Positions 1 through 5,196 are shown, counted from the stretch's first letter. The stretch is DNA of 5,360 nucleotides from Methanobacteriota archaeon (GCA_016207475.1 JACQPM010000091.1:1-5360); one strand, 5' to 3'. Notes: generated by a model from the letters alone, not told the origin. Numbers and translations: made by a program.

Positions 1-306
1 CAGCTCCCCCTCCGACCAGGAACCGAAGGCGCCCACGGAGACGTTGCAGGCCTGGCACTGGGACCCCCAGGACCACCTCACCTCGGCCAGTCCGTTCTGC
101 CCTGGGCTGAGGACGGCCGCATCCTGGATGTCCGGCATGGAAGGGTCCATATCCAGGTAGTGGAATATGGTGTTGCCGTTGGCGAAGTCGTAACCCCTGG
201 TGGGGTAGTACTTGTGGACTGTGCAGGAGGCGTAAGCCTGGGTTATGGACAGTGAGAGGACGAGAGAGAGGGCCGCCGTGGCCATGAGAACAGATCGCGA
301 TACCAT
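1..306 (-). CDS. Secreted protein of unknown function, N-terminal part (runs off window edge)
   Basis: I read this by reverse-translating the edge: 102 codons are open from an ATG at 306 to base 1 with no stop, so the C-terminus lies outside the window. Residues 1-26 look like a Sec signal peptide: Arg4, a hydrophobic core at about 6-21, and an A-Y-A cleavage site before Ser27. The mature part is rich in Tyr, Trp, Gly and Asp and holds C28 plus a C84-x-x-C87 pair, which could form a disulfide or bind metal outside the cell. The A-S-C at 26-28 is a poor lipobox, so a lipoprotein is possible but not favoured. I do not recognise the family. The gene begins 10 nt after the hisS stop, with a GAGGG ribosome-binding site (minus strand, 313-317) six nt before the ATG, so it is probably the last visible gene of the RNase-hisS operon. 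It may also have its own promoter inside the hisS end. Confidence 0.78.
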   Translation of the reverse strand, partial: MVSRSVLMATAALSLVLSLSITQAYASCTVHKYYPTRGYDFANGNTIFHYLDMDPSMPDIQDAAVLSPGQNGLAEVRWSWGSQCQACNVSVGAFGSWSEGEL

Positions 307-316
307 CCAGATCCCT

Positions 317-1606
317 CTACTCGTGTACCTTTATACTCCCCAGATCCTCCACCTTGACGTCCCGCTGGGCCCCTGTCTTCATGTCCCGCACCAGGACGCA
401 ACCCTTGGCCAGCTCTTCCTCCCCTATGATGACCACCAGGGGTATCCCGCGGCTGTCGGCGTAGCCGAGGGCCTTCACCAGCTTCCTCTTCATCAGGTCC
501 ACCTCGCACGGTAAGGACTTCCGCAGGCTGGCGGCCACGCGTATGGCCTCCCCCAGGAGGTCCTTCCCCGCAGGCACGACCAGGGCCTTTGGGCCCTTAT
601 CCCCACCGAGCTTCCGTCCCTCAGCCTCCAGGGCCAGGAGGACGCGGTCGAACCCGAAGGCGAAGCCGCAGGTAGGTACAGGTGCACCGCCCAGGGTCTC
701 GGTGAGGGAGTAGGAGCCCCCGCCGCAGATCTGCTTCTGGGCCCCCAGCCTTGGCGCATATATCTCGAAGACGGTACCTGTGTAGTAGTCGAGGCCCCGG
801 GCTATCCCCAGATCCACCCTGTACCCTTCCACCCCGAAGAAGCCCAGGGCGCATAGGACCCTCTCGAACCTCTCCAGCTCCTCTAGGACCCCGGTCCTCC
901 CCGCCAGCAGGGCCCTCGCCTTCCCCAGGACTTCCCTACTGGGGCCCTCCAGCTCCAGGATCGTCAGGAGGACGCTCCGGCTCTCCTCTGGGACCTGGAG
1001 CTTCTCCAAGAGCCCTTTCAGGGCTGCCTCCTCCCCCTTGTCTATGGCGTTCATCACAGGGTTCTGGTCCTCTTCTCTTACTCCCCCGTCCTCCAGGATC
1101 CGCCTCAGGACGCCTATGTGGCCTATGTGGACCTCGAAACCCTCGAGGCCCAGCCGCTCCAGGGTGGCCATCGCCAGGGCTACGACCTCTGCCTCGGCCT
1201 CCTCGTGGGGGGGGCCTATCAGCTCCACCCCCGCCTGCCAGAACTCCCTGTATCTGCCCGACTGGGGCTCCTCGTACCGGAAGCAGTTGCCGATGTAGTA
1301 GACCTTGACGGGCTTGGGAGAGCGCTTGAGCTCGTTGATATAGAGGCGCATCACTGGAGCGGTCAGTTCTGGTCTCAGGGCGAGGTCCCTCTCGGCCTTG
1401 TCCTTGAAGTGGTACAGGTGCCTCCTTATATCCTCTCCCGACTTGGCGGTTATCAGCTCCAGGCTCTCGAATGTGGGCGTCTGCACCTCGCCGTAGCCGA
1501 AGCTCTCGAAGACCTCCCTCATCACCCCCTCCACGTATCTCCTCCTTGCCATCTCCTCGGGCAGGAAGTCCCTGGTGCCTCTGGGCCTAGTGAAAGCCAT
1601 GGTCAT
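317..1606 (-). CDS. hisS: Histidyl-tRNA synthetase (HisRS)
   Basis: This 429-residue class II synthetase attaches histidine to tRNA-His in the cytoplasm using ATP. The N-terminus P8-R-G-T-R-D-F is the family's opening motif. Motif 2 is at about 109-125, with F-R-Y-E-E-P and the Arg/Glu residues that hold ATP. The histidine-specific motif R270-G-L-D-Y-Y-T-G is at 270-277, and motif 3 is G-F-A-F-G-F-D-R at 314-321. Residues about 339-425 form the anticodon-binding domain. The protein is full length and has that domain, which argues against the HisZ regulatory paralogue. The loop C-G-G-G-S-Y at 294-299 differs from the common G-G-R-Y-D form; I cannot say whether that is normal for this archaeal group. 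The ATG at 1604-1606 overlaps the upstream RNase stop as ATGA, indicating translational coupling. A second ATG two codons later (1598-1600) is an alternative start. Confidence 0.96.
   Translation of the reverse strand: MTMAFTRPRGTRDFLPEEMARRRYVEGVMREVFESFGYGEVQTPTFESLELITAKSGEDIRRHLYHFKDKAERDLALRPELTAPVMRLYINELKRSPKPVKVYYIGNCFRYEEPQSGRYREFWQAGVELIGPPHEEAEAEVVALAMATLERLGLEGFEVHIGHIGVLRRILEDGGVREEDQNPVMNAIDKGEEAALKGLLEKLQVPEESRSVLLTILELEGPSREVLGKARALLAGRTGVLEELERFERVLCALGFFGVEGYRVDLGIARGLDYYTGTVFEIYAPRLGAQKQICGGGSYSLTETLGGAPVPTCGFAFGFDRVLLALEAEGRKLGGDKGPKALVVPAGKDLLGEAIRVAASLRKSLPCEVDLMKRKLVKALGYADSRGIPLVVIIGEEELAKGCVLVRDMKTGAQRDVKVEDLGSIKVHE
330..335 (-). promoter_or_regulatory. Possible TATA box inside the 3' end of hisS
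   Basis: On the minus strand the hexamer TATAAA is centred about 27 bp before the ATG at 306, the usual archaeal TATA-to-start distance. This could give the secreted-protein gene an independent, leaderless transcript. The preceding GGGGAG is not a convincing BRE, and the hexamer codes for part of the hisS C-terminus, so it may be chance. Confidence 0.3.
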
Positions 1607-2259
1607 CCCATGTGGAGCAGGTACTCCTGCAGCATCTTCGGGAAGGTTATCCCCTCCACATACCTCAGCCCCAGCTTAGCGGCCCACTTCTTCACCCCTT
1701 CGTCGCTGGCCACCACCCCCGCGTCCATCTCCTTCGCCAGGAGGAGGACGTCCAGGTCCGGGGCGCTGTCCAGGGTCCCGTAGCGGAGGGCGTTGCGATA
1801 TTTTGCCCTGAAGTCTTTTATTATCCCTGCTGTGGACTCCTTGATGATCTTCTCCTTGTCCTCACCACGCTTCGCCAGCTCGATGGCCTCATTGGCCGAG
1901 AGCCACACGGCATTCTCTGCCACCTTCATGCCGCGGTTCATGCGTTCCCGCATATCCTGGATATACTCGTAGAAGACCTCCGACGATATCTTGACCTCGA
2001 AGCGATCCGGGGTCTTCTTCACCAGCCATGTATCCACCTCTACAAAGAGCTCCTCGGGGCAGTTATATCTCCGCATGAAGTGGAGGAGTTCGTCGTAGAC
2101 CGTGGGGAAAGGGACGTGGCAGGAGATGTTCAGCTTCATCCTCGCCTCCGAGATCAGGTCCAGGATCGTCTTCATGGAGGTTTGGAAGTCGCTCCCTTCC
2201 CTGTGCTCCACCGAGGTAAGAGCGGTGGTGTCCAGGACGAAGCGCTGCTTGAGCTGCAT
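1603..2259 (-). CDS. HARP-family RNA-free ribonuclease P ('RNA ligase partner', UPF0278)
   Basis: This 218-residue PIN-like nuclease matches the family first named for co-occurrence with RNA ligase and later shown, through its Aquifex member, to include protein-only RNase P, which trims 5' leaders from pre-tRNA. The N-terminal strand F7-V-L-D-T-T-A supplies the first acidic residue, D10. The C-terminal part has the dense acidic signature D164-S-A-P-D168-L-D170, then D179 and S185-D186-E-G, which would complete the metal site. Residues about 85-160 are helix-rich and charged and match the 'spike' helices that drive oligomerisation in this family. Length is typical. No RNA ligase is visible nearby. 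The role in archaea is uncertain, because from memory archaeal homologues are dispensable where RNA-based RNase P exists. It heads an operon with hisS (4-nt overlap) and has its own promoter 51 bp or less after the DUF1405 gene. Confidence 0.88.
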   Translation of the reverse strand: MQLKQRFVLDTTALTSVEHREGSDFQTSMKTILDLISEARMKLNISCHVPFPTVYDELLHFMRRYNCPEELFVEVDTWLVKKTPDRFEVKISSEVFYEYIQDMRERMNRGMKVAENAVWLSANEAIELAKRGEDKEKIIKESTAGIIKDFRAKYRNALRYGTLDSAPDLDVLLLAKEMDAGVVASDEGVKKWAAKLGLRYVEGITFPKMLQEYLLHMG

Positions 2260-2277
2260 GGGAAGAGATTCCTTCCC
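2260..2277 (-). promoter_or_regulatory. Perfect 6-bp inverted repeat abutting the RNase start codon
   Basis: Arms GGGAAG (2260-2265) and CTTCCC (2272-2277) flank a six-base spacer and touch the ATG at 2259. On the minus strand the dyad contains the AAGGA sequence that would be the ribosome-binding site. If transcription starts at the ATG, as the TATA position suggests, this is DNA between TATA and start and could be an operator. If the leader is transcribed, it could be a hairpin hiding the ribosome-binding site. Confidence 0.4.
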
Positions 2278-2283
2278 CGGGGA

Positions 2284-2297
2284 TATAAACCCTTTGG
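2284..2297 (-). promoter_or_regulatory. BRE/TATA promoter of the RNase-hisS operon
   Basis: On the minus strand a purine-rich CCAAAGGG (BRE) is followed directly by TTTATA, with TATA at plus positions 2284-2289. The TATA centre lies about 27 bp before the ATG at 2259, so the message may be leaderless or nearly so. It sits in the 51-bp gap after the DUF1405 stop, making the RNase gene the first of its own transcript. Confidence 0.65.
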
Positions 2298-2310
2298 CAA
2301 TGCTTTGTGG

Positions 2311-2901
2311 CTATTTGGTCCCTGCGGAGCGCCTTTTGTAGACCCTTGCGGCCCCGTAGAGTCCCAGGCTGAGACCGAGGGTAGATAGGACCGAGAAGAT
2401 CGCCACGACCCACATCCCCTGGAAGTGGTAGGGGGCCAGGGGGTTCGTCCCGATCCAGTAGTCCGTGTAGTCGTTCAATAGATACCAGGTAAGGACCAGA
2501 GCGAGATGCCTGGCCCTGGGCCGTAGGTGGGGGAGGAGGACGAGGGGCTCGAAGAGCATCCCCAGGTGAAGGACGAACATGAGGTAGTAGAAGGACCGAA
2601 GGTCCGGGGAGAGGAAGTGGTCGGAGTAGAAGAGGATGACGAAGTCCGTCCAGAGGCCGTATTTCATCACCGCCACCCCGGCAGCCAGGGTCAGCCACTG
2701 GCGCCCCCTCCCGGCGTAGATCAGGAAGAGGGCGAGGGAGAACAGGAGGGTGGAGAGAGGACTGTCGGGTATGAAAGGCCAGAGGTATGGTGGGAAGGAG
2801 ACGAACATGTCCATGTAATAGACGAACCCGAAGGCGGTTCCCACGGCATTCACCACGGCCACTGGGAGGATCAGTGCATCTAAGGTCCTCCTGGGGTCCA
2901 T
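2311..2901 (-). CDS. DUF1405 family integral membrane protein
   Basis: This 196-residue protein has about six membrane helices, at roughly 9-30, 46-63, 68-91, 104-123, 131-147 and 162-186. Positive charges at both ends (R4-R5; K189-R190-R191) place both termini in the cytoplasm, consistent with an even helix count. I assign it to DUF1405 from the pattern of polar residues set in hydrophobic segments: N18-x-x-G, a W41-P-F-I-P-D-S-P motif, K80-Y-G, H112 with E118, and N143-D-Y-T-D-Y. These are typical of this archaeal and Bacillus family, whose function is unknown to me. Several buried ionisable residues (D86, H112, E118, D144, D147) would fit a transport or metal-binding role, but that is inference. 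The start has no ribosome-binding site; a TATA box about 25 bp before the ATG suggests a leaderless message. It is divergent from the CetZ operon across 137 bp. Confidence 0.85.
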   Translation of the reverse strand: MDPRRTLDALILPVAVVNAVGTAFGFVYYMDMFVSFPPYLWPFIPDSPLSTLLFSLALFLIYAGRGRQWLTLAAGVAVMKYGLWTDFVILFYSDHFLSPDLRSFYYLMFVLHLGMLFEPLVLLPHLRPRARHLALVLTWYLLNDYTDYWIGTNPLAPYHFQGMWVVAIFSVLSTLGLSLGLYGAARVYKRRSAGTK

Positions 2902-2922
2902 GGAGGTAGATGGCCCTGGAGC

Positions 2923-2937
2923 ATTAAAAACCTTTCA
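2923..2937 (-). promoter_or_regulatory. BRE/TATA promoter of the DUF1405 gene
   Basis: On the minus strand TGAAAGG (BRE-like, plus 2931-2937) precedes TTTTTAAT (plus 2923-2930). The TATA centre is about 25-26 bp from the ATG at 2901. The bases just before the ATG read ACCTCC, which cannot serve as a Shine-Dalgarno sequence, so initiation on a leaderless transcript is the best reading. Confidence 0.65.
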
Positions 2938-2959
2938 ATTCTTTTGGGTAATAATAGGG

Positions 2960-2973
2960 CAAACATTTATATT
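2960..2973 (+). promoter_or_regulatory. BRE/TATA promoter of the CetZ operon
   Basis: CAAACA (BRE-like) is followed by TTTATATT at 2966-2973, a strong archaeal TATA box in an AT-rich patch. Transcription would begin near 2996, giving a leader of about 43 nt. This differs from the minus-strand genes here, which appear leaderless, and leaves room for leader-based control. Confidence 0.7.
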
Positions 2974-2993
2974 TGGGCTGCGGTCAAGTCTAA

Positions 2994-3016
2994 GTTACCA
3001 GGGCTAAACTGGTAGC
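2994..3016 (+). promoter_or_regulatory. Dyad / stem-loop at the predicted start of the CetZ transcript
   Basis: GTTACCAG (2994-3001) and CTGGTAGC (3009-3016) can pair over 8 bp with one G-U, around a seven-base loop. The inner six pairs are perfect as DNA. It lies at the predicted transcription start and upstream of the ribosome-binding site, so it could be a repressor operator overlapping the start or a 5' leader hairpin. It is not followed by a U-run, so it is not a terminator. Confidence 0.45.
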
Positions 3017-3026
3017 ATCGTATCGC

Positions 3027-3031
3027 GGAGG
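3027..3031 (+). promoter_or_regulatory. Shine-Dalgarno site of cetZ
   Basis: GGAGG lies seven nt before the ATG at 3039. An out-of-frame ATG at 3032 touches the GGAGG and is too close to be used, so this site decides the start at 3039. Confidence 0.8.
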
Positions 3032-3038
3032 ATGGTGG

Positions 3039-4184
3039 ATGAAGGTTTTGATGTTGGGGTTGGGTCAGGCTGGGAGCAAGATAGCGGACCTATTCTTAGC
3101 TGACGATAGGAAGAGCCACGTACCCCACACCTTCGAGGCCATCGCCATCAACACGGCCACCTCGGACCTCATGGGGCTCCAGCACATCCCCCAGGAAGAC
3201 AGGATCCTCCTAGGCGAGACGATAGTCAAGGGGCACGGGGTTGGGGCCGACAACAGGAAGGCTGCGGAGATAGCCGAGGAAGAGTCTGAGATCATCCTCA
3301 ACAGGGTCTCGAAGTTCGATACGAGCAATATAGACGCCTTCATAGTCGTAGGGGGGCTGGGGGGAGGCACCGGGAGCGGTACCATATCTGTTGTATGCAA
3401 ACAGCTGAAGAAGATCTATGACGAGCCCATCTACGCCATCGGCATCCTCCCGGCGGAGACCGAGGGGGATATCTATACCCTCAATGCTGCCAGGTCACTG
3501 AAGGCTCTGCTTCCGAACTGCGACGCCACCATACTGGTGGACAACGGGGCCTTCCTCAGGTCCGGGGAGAGCGTCAGGGAGGCCTACGAGCGCATAAATA
3601 CCGAGGTCGTGAAGAGGATCGGGGTCCTCTGCCGGGCCGGGGAGGCCAGGTCGAGGAAGGATGTGGGGGAGATGGTGGTGGATGCGGCCGAGGTGATAAA
3701 TACCATGAAGGCCGGCGGCATCTGCAGCATAGGCTACGCCTCAGAGATCATCGAGCGGGAGGGCTTCTTCACCTCTCTCTTCAGGAGGCGGCAGTACCAG
3801 ATAGGCAAGGCCTCCAGGATCATATCTGTCACCAAGAGGGCGGTGAAGGGGAGGCTCCTCCTGCCCTGCGAGTACAGGACCGCCCACAAGGCGCTCATAG
3901 TCATCGCCGGACCGCCTGATCAGCTGGATAGGAACGGCATATCGAAGGCCAGGGAGTGGCTGGAGAATAACATCTCGGGCACCGAGGTCAGAGGCGGAGA
4001 TTATCCGCTCCCCAAGAGCAGTTACGTCGGCTGCGTCGTCCTCCTGGCAGGCATCTCCAACGCCCCCAGGGTCAAAGCGATGCTTGAGCGGGCGAAGATG
4101 GTCCAGCAGAAGGTGACCGAGGGGCCGCATAAGGAGAAGGACCTCCAGTTCCTCCTGGGGGATATAGAGAACCTCCAGTTATAG
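3039..4184 (+). CDS. cetZ: CetZ, tubulin-superfamily GTPase
   Basis: This 381-residue protein is a full-length member of the archaeal CetZ family of tubulin/FtsZ-like cytoskeletal GTPases, which in haloarchaea control cell shape and motility. Nucleotide loops are complete: T1 G7-L-G-Q-A-G-S, T3 K64-G-H-G-V-G-A-D, T4 G108-G-G-T-G-S-G (tubulin signature), T5 L137-P-A-E-T-E-G, T6 D168-N-G, and N187 in helix H7 for guanine. The T7 loop reads V-V-D215-A-A-E218, the D..E form of CetZ and alpha-tubulin. The segment G271-R-L-L-L-P-C-E, I-A-G-P-P at 289-293 and R318-G-G-D-Y-P match the CetZ C-terminal domain as I remember the Haloferax protein. Residues 236-260 form a basic, aromatic insert (F-R-R-R-Q) in the M-loop position. 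A charged linker (about 355-367) leads to a hydrophobic tail, D-L-Q-F-L-L-G-D-I. It opens an operon with a divergent paralogue. Confidence 0.93.
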   Translation: MKVLMLGLGQAGSKIADLFLADDRKSHVPHTFEAIAINTATSDLMGLQHIPQEDRILLGETIVKGHGVGADNRKAAEIAEEESEIILNRVSKFDTSNIDAFIVVGGLGGGTGSGTISVVCKQLKKIYDEPIYAIGILPAETEGDIYTLNAARSLKALLPNCDATILVDNGAFLRSGESVREAYERINTEVVKRIGVLCRAGEARSRKDVGEMVVDAAEVINTMKAGGICSIGYASEIIEREGFFTSLFRRRQYQIGKASRIISVTKRAVKGRLLLPCEYRTAHKALIVIAGPPDQLDRNGISKAREWLENNISGTEVRGGDYPLPKSSYVGCVVLLAGISNAPRVKAMLERAKMVQQKVTEGPHKEKDLQFLLGDIENLQL

Positions 4185-4193
4185 GTGGGGAGG
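4184..4193 (+). promoter_or_regulatory. Ribosome-binding site of the second CetZ-like gene
   Basis: The gap between the two CetZ genes is only 10 nt and purine-only apart from one T. GGTG at 4184-4187, sharing its first G with the upstream TAG stop, is seven nt from the ATG at 4195 and is the best core. A GGAGG at 4189-4193 is only one nt from the ATG and is too close. The arrangement suggests coupled translation of the two subunits. Confidence 0.6.
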
Positions 4194-4194
4194 G

Positions 4195-5196
4195 ATGGTC
4201 TCTCTCATAGGTCTCGGAGGAGCAGGCTCCAAAGTCGTCGCCACCTTCTATCGGAAAGATCCCTTCGACCTCCTCCTCCACAAGTTCTCCAGGGGCGAGA
4301 GCCCTGTGAAGGGGGTTGCCATAGACACCTCCAACCACATAATGAAGCTGAACAACATACCGGTGGAGAACAGGGTCCTGATAGGGAACAGCAGGGTCAA
4401 GGGGCGCGGCACCGGGGGGGACGCGGAGCTGGGGAGGAAGATCATGGCCGAGGAGTCCGAGCTGGCCCTGGCTGCCGTGAAGAAGGCGAACCCCGAGAAG
4501 CCCGAGATCTTCTTCGTGGTTGCCAGCGCCGCAGGTGGTACCGGGGCAGGGGGGCTCCCCGTCATGGCCGATATCCTGAAGAAGGTCTACGGCGTACCAG
4601 TAGTGGGCATAGTGATCCTGCCGTCCAAGAGCGAAGGGACCATCTTCACCAAGAACGCCTACAAGAACTTCGATGCCATGACCAAGGCCCTGGATGGGAC
4701 CATTGTACTGGATAACGGCGTCATGGCCGGCAGAGGCGAGGACCTGGCCTCAGGCTACAGGGCTGTGAATGAGGCCCTCTTCGGCTTCTTCAGCATGGTG
4801 GAGACCACTGAGATCTACCGCCTGACGAAGGGCAAGCTCTCCACCATAGGCTTCTGGAGGGCCGGGGGGCAGAGGATCTCCCTAAAAGACTTGATGGAGA
4901 AGGTCCTGAGGGATCAGCTGCTCTTCCCTTCGTGGAAAGGGATGGACGGGATGCACCTCTTCGTCTACGGCAACTCCAGGTACCTCTTCGGGCAGGACTT
5001 CGCCAAGGAGTGGGCGGAGAGGGAGTTCAAGGCACCCTTCCACTACACCCATAAGGAGGGGTTATCTAAATATTTAAATACAGGGCTCATGATTACTGGA
5101 TTGGGAGACATAAAAGAGAAGGTCGTTGCAGCGCCTGAGGAGAAGAAGGAGTCCTCAGAGCTGGAAAAGCTGCTAGGGGATATAAAGCCCCTCTAG
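4195..5196 (+). CDS. Divergent CetZ-like tubulin-superfamily protein, partner of upstream CetZ
   Basis: This 333-residue protein keeps the GTP-binding face: T1 G6-L-G-G-A-G-S-K, the stretch V61-L-I-G-N-S-R-V-K-G followed by R-G-T-G-G-D, tubulin signature A113-G-G-T-G-A-G, L142-P-S-K-S-E-G, D173-N-G and N192. It departs from CetZ in the core. Between N192 and the glycine of the next strand (G219) there are 27 residues, against 45 in the upstream CetZ, so the H7-T7-H8 region is about 18 residues shorter and no N-x-D or D..E T7 loop is evident; the nearest match is E203-T-T-E206. The M-loop insert is almost absent (about 221-228). The C-terminal domain is recognisable (Q241-L-L-F-P, L255-F-V-Y-G) but short. 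An A-P-E-E-K-K-E-S linker precedes the tail E-L-E-K-L-L-G-D-I, shared with CetZ. Inference: it binds GTP but cannot stimulate hydrolysis normally, acting as a partner, cap or regulator. Confidence 0.85.
   Translation: MVSLIGLGGAGSKVVATFYRKDPFDLLLHKFSRGESPVKGVAIDTSNHIMKLNNIPVENRVLIGNSRVKGRGTGGDAELGRKIMAEESELALAAVKKANPEKPEIFFVVASAAGGTGAGGLPVMADILKKVYGVPVVGIVILPSKSEGTIFTKNAYKNFDAMTKALDGTIVLDNGVMAGRGEDLASGYRAVNEALFGFFSMVETTEIYRLTKGKLSTIGFWRAGGQRISLKDLMEKVLRDQLLFPSWKGMDGMHLFVYGNSRYLFGQDFAKEWAEREFKAPFHYTHKEGLSKYLNTGLMITGLGDIKEKVVAAPEEKKESSELEKLLGDIKPL
5061..5081 (+). other. AT-rich palindromic island inside the second CetZ-like gene
   Basis: This 21-base stretch is nearly all A/T in a GC-rich gene and contains two overlapping 10-bp palindromes, TAAATATTTA (5067-5076) and TATTTAAATA (5071-5080). 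Its codons end in A or T (TTA, TCT, AAA, TAT, TTA, AAT, ACA), unlike the rest of the gene. TTTAAATA at 5073-5080 is a good TATA sequence and could start a transcript near 5103 that carries the downstream secreted-protein gene. Confidence 0.3.
5175..5192 (+). promoter_or_regulatory. Small inverted repeat / TATA-like element before the secreted-protein gene
   Basis: AGGGG (5175-5179) and CCCCT (5188-5192) flank ATATAAAG. The TATAAA at 5181-5186 is centred about 25 bp before the ATG at 5209, so it could act as a promoter; as RNA the repeat forms a 5-bp stem just upstream of the next ribosome-binding site. The bases also encode the L-G-D-I-K-P tail, so coding constraint may explain them. Confidence 0.25.

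Noticed and set aside
1112..1129. Tandem nine-base duplication GCCTATGTG in hisS
   Set aside because: It encodes H-I-G-H-I-G, close to what archaeal HisRS proteins have at this site, so it is probably ordinary coding sequence rather than a repeat element.
751..1308. Long open frame on the plus strand opposite hisS
   Set aside because: It is very rich in Pro, Ser, Gly and Arg, as expected from GC-rich antisense reading, and lies wholly over a clear hisS gene.
317..1606. HisZ, the regulatory HisRS paralogue
   Set aside because: The anticodon-binding domain and the histidine-specific and motif 2/3 residues are all present, so a true synthetase is the better call.
1603..2259. PIN-domain toxin of a toxin-antitoxin pair
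   Set aside because: The protein is too long, has the HARP helical insertion and acidic signature, and no small antitoxin gene lies next to it; its partner is hisS.
1612..2388. 258-codon open frame on the plus strand across the RNase gene
   Set aside because: No recognisable motif, no promoter or ribosome site, and it covers a well-supported gene and its promoter; treated as an antisense shadow.
3032..3103. Small upstream frame starting at the ATG touching the GGAGG before cetZ
   Set aside because: The ATG has no spacing from the Shine-Dalgarno sequence and its frame soon stops inside cetZ; the ATG at 3039 fits the family N-terminus.
3039..4184. Canonical FtsZ for the first tubulin-like gene
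   Set aside because: The T3 loop G-H-G-V-G-A-D, the D..E T7 loop and the R-G-G-D-Y-P segment match CetZ rather than FtsZ, which has N-x-D-F-A-D in T7.
4185..4715. 176-codon plus-strand frame overlapping the start of the second CetZ-like gene
   Set aside because: Arg/Gly/Glu-rich composition typical of a wrong frame; the overlapping frame has tubulin-family loops in the right order.
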